64,000 nucleotides of DNA, taken from contig SKCR01018427.1 in NCBI GenBank assembly GCA_019454045.1, positions 1-64,000 on the forward strand, in the 5' to 3' direction. Source of the DNA: Zanthoxylum bungeanum. Taxonomy: Eukaryota; Streptophyta; Magnoliopsida; Sapindales; Rutaceae. Positions 58,165 to 64,000 of this stretch are shown here, in pieces. Every line of letters begins with the position of its first letter. The first letter of the stretch is position 1. The notes below the pieces were generated by a model. The model was not told where the DNA came from and did no database searches. It was given only the letters and a program-made list of their open reading frames with translations. Made by a program: the position numbers and the translations under genes.

Positions 58165-60628
58165 TGAAGGAGTTGGTGATTGGAGTGTCAATCTGAATTG
58201 TATATTTTATTATTTATTAATAAAATAATAACATTTTTCATTTCATACCTCATTAATGGTATTATCATTATGCATATTAGATTGATGTATAGATATGCTA
58301 GGAATGCCATCGAACTTAGAATAGTTTTGACACTGGGTGTAAACTATTCTTAAAGAAAATATTCCTAGTCGTTAGTTTTGGAATACCGTTGAATTCCTAT
58401 AACCTAGAAGACTATCACATGTCGTAAATTGGAATTGGAGTTCCAATGGTTTAACTGGATGTACCATGAGTTTTGGAAACTAGTATAGACATGTGGGTAT
58501 TCATTGAAGCGAATACTGAATGACTCACAAGCGATTCCTAATAAGTGGACGTACACACCACCGTCAATAGGAATCTCTTCTAGTCGAGTAGCATATGTAA
58601 TCCTTTGACTATAAGATATCATTGATTTTGTATGAGATCCTCCATATTTTGATGCCATATATGTCAGACACCTTTCATGGTCTGACCTCTAGATGTTCGT
58701 TGGGTGTGGACTGATACACTCAGTAATCAAGTACGAAGTAAGATAGGATCCGTCGGCCCGTATGTGTACCATAAGAGGTTTAGGTATCAATGTTAGTAAA
58801 GTCAAGTTTTTTAAATCTTTGGCCAAAGTCGATCACCTAGGGTGGATCGCATCAGTTATAAAGAATCATGGATATATCGACATGAGATTTGCGTCTTGGA
58901 AACTTGATGGTATATTCTATGTTTCTTAAGCACAATATAGATAGCCTACGATGGAGGGATTGTTAAATATATGTAATGACCTCGACTCGTATAGTTCAAA
59001 AAGATCGTTCGTATTCTTCGTGAATTCGGAGGTGGTCGAATTACGTACATATTAGCTAAGCTTATATGAAGAACGTGTCTGAGCTTTGAGAGTTCCAATA
59101 TGAAGTGTACTCGTTGAGCACTTGGATAGCCGATTATTTTTGATAAAAGATAATATTCAATATTATAATTATCAACTTAGATAATCAAGTATTATTGAAT
59201 AACATTGATTATTTACTTTGACCTAATTGGATTAATTCAATAATTACACAAGGGCTTAATTGTAAAATCATAATTATCTCTACCATTTGAGGATATTATA
59301 GTAATTGTAAGTATGTAATAATTGGTGGTTTTGCCTTGATTTAATTGGATTAAATCAAGGTGGCAAACATTTAACTAATCCATTTCCTAATCATTGGCTT
59401 GATTTAATTGGATTAAACTAAAGTGGGAGACAAGAGAGATTAGTCACACTTAATTATACATATTTGGACAAATTAGATTAAGCCCACTTAAAATTTGATT
59501 ACAATTTTTATTAATTAAATATTGTCTAAGTTTTGCTATAAATAGCAAGTTGTGAGAAGGTTTTAATTACAAGTTCAAATACAAGCAAATTCTTAGAGAG
59601 ATTAGCCTAAGTTAGAGAAGTGTTTAGAGAAGCTTGTGAGGTCTCTACAGCATTTCATCTAGGAGAAATCAAGATTGGATCTTGAAGTGAAGCTTGCTAG
59701 CATTGGAAACAATATTAGATCTTGGAGTCAAGCTTCCACACCTTGGATGTTCCCCAACAATTTCAACAAATGAGAGGTAAATTGGATTCGCATCAAACTT
59801 ACTAGGTAAAGTTTGATCTTCTCCTAAGCTATGTTTATCTTTGTATTAGATGCATGATCACATAGCTTAATATTGAATAAGGTTAATAAATTGTGTTAGG
59901 ATACTTTAGAAGTATAAACACAACATGCTTGTAATTAGGTCAAAGATATTCATGTTGGACATGAAACAATTAATTAGAGTTTGGAACTCTAGATTAAAGC
60001 TTAGATCTACGACTACCATTCTAGAACCATTTGACCATTTTCGGGTTACCTAGAATTGTTCGCGAGACATTTCTTATTGGTATTCTAATTTGGTTTGTGT
60101 ATGAGATTCAATATTTACGCAAGTACGTATTTAGAATAAATTTATGTTTTTATAAAAATATTTGATATTTTGAAAAACTTGATTTTTATTCTATAACATG
60201 TGTTAATATTGGTTTTGAAATTAAAAATTAATTTTGGGTATTTTTGAAGTGATTAGGGAAGACTGGAAAGAATTAGGGTCAAAGACCTTAATGCCTTCAG
60301 CTCACTGGAATGTGTGCTGAAGGAAATGAAGTTACAATTGAATAAGAAAAAAAAATATATTTATTGTTTCTGCTATAGTGCACGCACGCACTGTGCGCGT
60401 GCATTGTAGCACGCGAGTACGTGCTACATGCACAATAATTTTATTTTCGCTCGTTCTGGAGTTTCCGGACTCCGATTCAATCCTGATTTTTTCCTATACA
60501 CTCATAATGGAATATATTATTTTATTAAATGATTTAAAACTATACTCATACTTGATATCCATGGGTTAGACCCATTTCCTCTACCTGGGCACCGATCCGA
60601 CCCTAGGGTTTCCATAACTGTCCCAACA
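58165..60628 (+). repeat. 3' LTR of Copia element 2
   Basis: About 2.46 kb. A TATA box CTATAAATAG lies at 59537-59546. GATTTAATTGGATTAAA-type repeats occur at 59236-59425 and a GC-rich palindromic patch at 60378-60432. It ends TGTCCCAACA. Confidence 0.75.
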
Positions 60629-63600
60629 GTTGATCCATCACTTAGCGCATCCAATGATAGTGAATATCAATGTGCTTTGCCCATAGAATGATACATTGAG
60701 TTCTTGCTCAATTCTATGACACTCTAACTATCACAATATATCTTGTATCATGTCTGCTTGATCCTTAACTCTTGGAGAAAATATTTGAACCACAACATTT
60801 ATTTTCTTGCCTCAACTACAACAATGTACTCAACTTTTGTTGTGGGAAATATAATACACATCTACAATCTTGACTGTAAAAGTGCAGATGAGACCTGATG
60901 GCTCACTACACCTACTATATGAGCAATATCTGGCCTGGTACATACCATTGCATACATTAGGCTTCCAACTGCTAAGAATATGGTATTGATGACATCTCTT
61001 ATATCTCTTTCTTGGATGAGAGGCACGAACTCTTGCTCAGTTTGAAATGGTGCACCATCAGAACGCTGACCAGTTTGACTTTCTATATATCAAACCTTCT
61101 GATTATCCGTTCAATATAACTCTCTTATGAATGCCATAATCTTTTGTTCTGTCTGTCATGAACTATCTACATTCCTAAGAACCAACCGAAAGGCCGCAAT
61201 TACTCATCCGAAAAGGAAGAGTAATTGAATAAGGCCAATTTCTTGTATCGAAGATAGGTGGAAGCATGAGGAAAAAGGTCCAGGTAGGAAGCAGATATAT
61301 GCCTATGCTGTCTATTGAGCTGGTCCTAAATCTTTCATGTCAAAAGACTTAGAGAGTTCCTTCTTCAGCTGGCTGATCTTCGCTGCTTCTTGTCCAACAA
61401 TCAACATGTCATCCACATATAGTAGAATAACAACAAAATTTCCATCTGAAAATCTTTGAATGTATACACACTGATCTGATGTAGTTCTTTTGTAGCCTTG
61501 ACCCACCATGAATGAGTACAACTTCTTGTACCAATGTCTCAGTGCTTGTTTAAACCCGTGCAAGCTCTTTTTTAGCTTGCAAACATGGTTCTTTTTTCTT
61601 GAAATCGTGAAACCTTCTGGTTATTCCATGTAGATTTCTTCATTTAGATCACCATGAAGAGATATTATTTTGACATCCATATGTTCAAGCTATAAGTTCA
61701 AATTGGCGACCAATCCTAGGATAACTCGGATTGAAGCCATTTTTACAACTGGTGAAAAAATTTCATCAAAGTCAATTCCTTTTTTTAAGAATCCTTTGAC
61801 TACTAGCCGAACTTTATGTTTCACCACATTTCCATTTCCATATTTCTTCAGCTTGAACACTCATTTGTTCTTCAGTGCCTTCATGTCATGTGAGAGCTTA
61901 ACTATCTCAAAAGTATTATTTTTCTGCAGAGATTTTATTTCATCATGCATTCCGTGCAATCATTTTTCTTTATCTTTATGAGATACAGCTTTGTTGAAAG
62001 TTTCTGGCTCCCCCTCGTCAGTAAGCAGAATGTATTCAGATCCTGAGTATTTAGATGATGGAATCCGGCCTCGCTCAGATCTTCGTAATGGAGGTTCACT
62101 GATTTCTGGCTATATGTTGTCATCCAGATATGTGGGTAATCTTGTACCCTCAGGTTGTAGCTCCCCCGACTCAACACCATATTCCTCCTCCGGTTCTACT
62201 TCTGGCATGTCTTGCAACTCATCATTATATGTAGCCACTCTTGTTGGTGATGTGGTTGTGTCTGGATTTACATCGGCTTTATCGACATTGGAATTGGAAG
62301 ACCTCTTGGGCTTTTCAATATCTTCAATTGTTTGGTCTTCAAGAAACACTACATCCCTGCTTCTGATGACCTTCTTTTCCTTCGGGTCCTATAGCCTATA
62401 TCCAAATTCCTCATCTCCATAGCCAAAGAAGATTCATGTTGTAATCCTTGCATCGAGCATATGCCTGAGGTTATTGGATACGTTGCAAAAGTTAAACAAC
62501 CAAATGTTCAAAGGTGAGAATATAAGGGATTCTTACCAGACCATACTTTCTCCGAAATTTCAAAATTCAATGGTATAGATGATGATCTATTGATCAGACA
62601 GCAGGCGGCACAAACAACTTCTCCCAGAATGGCTTTGATAGTTTAGCCATGTTTATTATGCTTTTGACTTTCTCTATAATAGTATGGTTCATTCTTTCAG
62701 CGACATCATTATGTTGTGGGGTGCGTGGAATAGTCCCTTAGTGTCAAATACTGTGAATTCCACAACAAGTATCGAACTCCCTGGAAGTGTACTCGCCTCC
62801 ACTGTGTGTGCGAAGACACTTCAGTTTCTTCCCTATTTCATGCTCTCTCATGGCATGTAATAGTTTGAAATATTTCGGGACATGATCCTTTGTTTTCAGA
62901 AAATACACTTACACTTTGTGAGAAGTATCGTCAATGAAAGTCAAAAAGTATTTTTTACCGCCTAGTGAATTAACCTTCAATGGAGCACAAACATCAGAGT
63001 GCACCAGACTGAGCAACTCTGATCTTTTCGTAGAAGAGAATTTAAATGAAACTTTATGTTGCTTACCGAATAGACAGTGACTGCAAGGATCTAGGACAAC
63101 ATTCTTGGAGACAGTGATTAGACAATTCTTTATCAAGATAGACAACCCTCTTTCACTCATGTGACCGAGTCTTTGGTGCCACAGATTTTGAGAAGCCTAT
63201 TGTTTAGTTACACTGAGGCTTTCTGCACATATCTTCACATAAGTCTTATATAAAGTGCCACAAATATGTCCTCGAGCAATGACCATGGCGCTTTTTATCA
63301 TTCTCCAAGTTCCATTGCTAAAGTGGCTAGCATATCCCTGTTTGTCAAGGGCTACCCCCGAGAGTAGATTGAGCCGAAGTTTTGGAACATGTCTCACATC
63401 CTTTAGGGTTATTTTATACCTTGTATTTGTTCGCATCTGAATATCACCAATTCCTATTATCTGAGAGGAACTTGTATTTCCCATCTTCACTGCTCCAAAG
63501 TCTCTTGCTTTGTATGTTGTAAAAAAGTCTTTGTGAGGGGAGACGTGATAAGATGCTGTAGTATCTACCACCCACTCAACATCTTGAGTTGCGGTGTGAA

Positions 63601-63995
63601 AGCATGATTCTTCCTGGATGGACCAGATAGGAACATCTCCTGAGACAACTACTAGTGTCTTCGCATCTTTGTTCTACGATTGGGAATTGCCTTGACCCTT
63701 CTCTCATTGCAGCTTCAGCAATTCTTCTTTAAATGGCCTTCTATGCCATAATGGTAGCACTTGTAGGTAGGCTTTCTTCCGTTTGTGGATTTTCCTCTGC
63801 TTTTGCTTCTACCTCTCCCTCTCCCTCAACTTTTATCTTGTTGTCTTCCTCGATTATCTGTGACAAGGGCTTGTGTTTGATTTATGCCCACATCTTTTCT
63901 TCTAGCCTCCTCATTTGACAAGGCATCTTTCACCATCGACATGATAAGTTTGCTTCCTAGAGCCGAATTACTGAGAGTAACCACCAATATTTCCT
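60629..63995 (-). pseudogene. Copia gag-pol of element 3, disrupted
   Basis: From the right edge on the minus strand: an Arg-rich stretch (RGRGRSKSRGKSTNGRKPTY), then the gag zinc knuckle CYHYGIEGHLKKNC (63759-63718), in which the second Cys is Tyr. The protease region (63571-63197) has VDTTASYHVSPHKDF, usually DSGA/DTAA-like at the active site. The frame 63160-62909 holds HCLFGKQHK and LVHSDVCAPL with TFIDD, the integrase start; GGEYTSREFDT and NDVAERMNHT follow in broken frames. RT 61563-61312 has an intact YVDDMLIVG box and SKSFDMKDLGPAQ. RNase H is broken but shows TAEAEYI (about 60835) and AKHIDIHYHW across shifts (about 60680-60650). Stops occur throughout. The Tnt1/Tork-like wording separates it from Copia elements 1 and 2. 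Confidence 0.85.
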
Positions 63996-64000
63996 AGCTA
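60629..64000 (-). mobile_element. Copia element 3, 3' two-thirds, runs off the right edge
   Basis: A minus-strand Copia element read right to left: zinc knuckle of gag (about 63740), protease (63571-63197), gag-pre-integrase and integrase (63160-62700), RT (about 61660-61310) and RNase H (to 60629). It then continues across Copia element 2 at 55020-54555. The 5' LTR and most of gag lie beyond 64000. Confidence 0.88.

Larger units (their letters stand above)
55021..60628 (+). mobile_element. Copia element 2, deleted and inserted in Copia element 3
   Basis: The 5' LTR start (TGATGGAGTTG, 55021) and the 3' LTR start (TGAAGGAGTTG, 58165) align through CAATCTGAATTGTATATTTT. The right end is CCCAACA at 60628. 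The flanks GTTTA (55016-55020) and GTTGA (60629-60633) form a target duplication with one mismatch. Only about 155 bases of the 5' LTR remain. The rest of that LTR, gag and protease are deleted, so the LTR start runs straight into integrase at 55175. A 535-base tandem duplication follows RT. Confidence 0.85.

Noticed and set aside
60378..60432. possible miRNA-type hairpin in a GC-rich palindromic patch
   Set aside because: The inverted words (GTAGCACGCGAGTACGTGC) are imperfect and short and lie inside a Copia LTR; no evidence of a precursor.
61991..62422. 143-residue plus-strand Ser-rich frame
   Set aside because: It is the shadow of the minus-strand Copia element 3 pol linker region.

Overview
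This window is plant nuclear repeat DNA. It is AT-rich, has plant spliceosomal introns inside a transposase gene, and carries angiosperm-type Ty1/Copia and Ty3/Gypsy LTR retrotransposons, CACTA (En/Spm) and hAT DNA transposons and tRNA-derived SINEs. I find no host protein-coding gene, rRNA, tRNA gene, CRISPR array or bacterial-type operon. The species cannot be fixed from sequence alone; a dicot is the best guess. Nearly every recognisable coding segment is a transposon gene broken by stops, frameshifts, deletions or duplications.

Layout, left to right. (1) 1-2513: AT-rich DNA with a probable LTR remnant, a TA repeat and a MITE-like element. (2) 2519-10630: a complete LTR element on the minus strand, flanked by a perfect 5-bp target duplication AGTTT. 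It has a Tat-type Gypsy gag, no pol, an opposite-strand coiled-coil reading frame and a large ~140-bp tandem array next to the 3' LTR. A 1.95-kb solo LTR (4514-6464) sits in the array. (3) 11369-20354: a CACTA-like element with TAGCGACGGAA subterminal repeats, split by a 6.3-kb Copia element (12168-18455) whose LTRs are about 97% identical. (4) 20657-22952: two copies of one SINE family, one of them inside a 1.1-kb hAT-like element. (5) 23400-31700: a degenerate AAACTGTAAACATGA-type array, interrupted by a gag-only Gypsy element (25018-30913, target duplication TGACT). (6) 31883-52093: a Gypsy element with long LTRs and an unrecognisable interior, interrupted by an autonomous-type CACTA element with TNP2 and TnpA-like genes (to 47584). 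The left end of that CACTA, with its Gypsy flank, is tandemly duplicated over 2.7 kb (34995-40404). (7) 52094-54550: LTR-like fragments. (8) 54560 to the right edge: a minus-strand Copia element split in its RNase H region by a second, plus-strand Copia element (55021-60628).

The elements form at least six host-guest pairs, which give a relative insertion order. Most are non-autonomous or dead; proteins for their mobility would have to come from relatives elsewhere. Points most worth following are the gag-only Tat-like element with its tandem array, the gag-only Athila-like element, the second block of AGCGTCGA repeats between the two CACTA genes, and the 2.7-kb duplication, whose indel-rich divergence could be biological or an assembly artefact. 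I did not see evidence for a wholly new kind of system.
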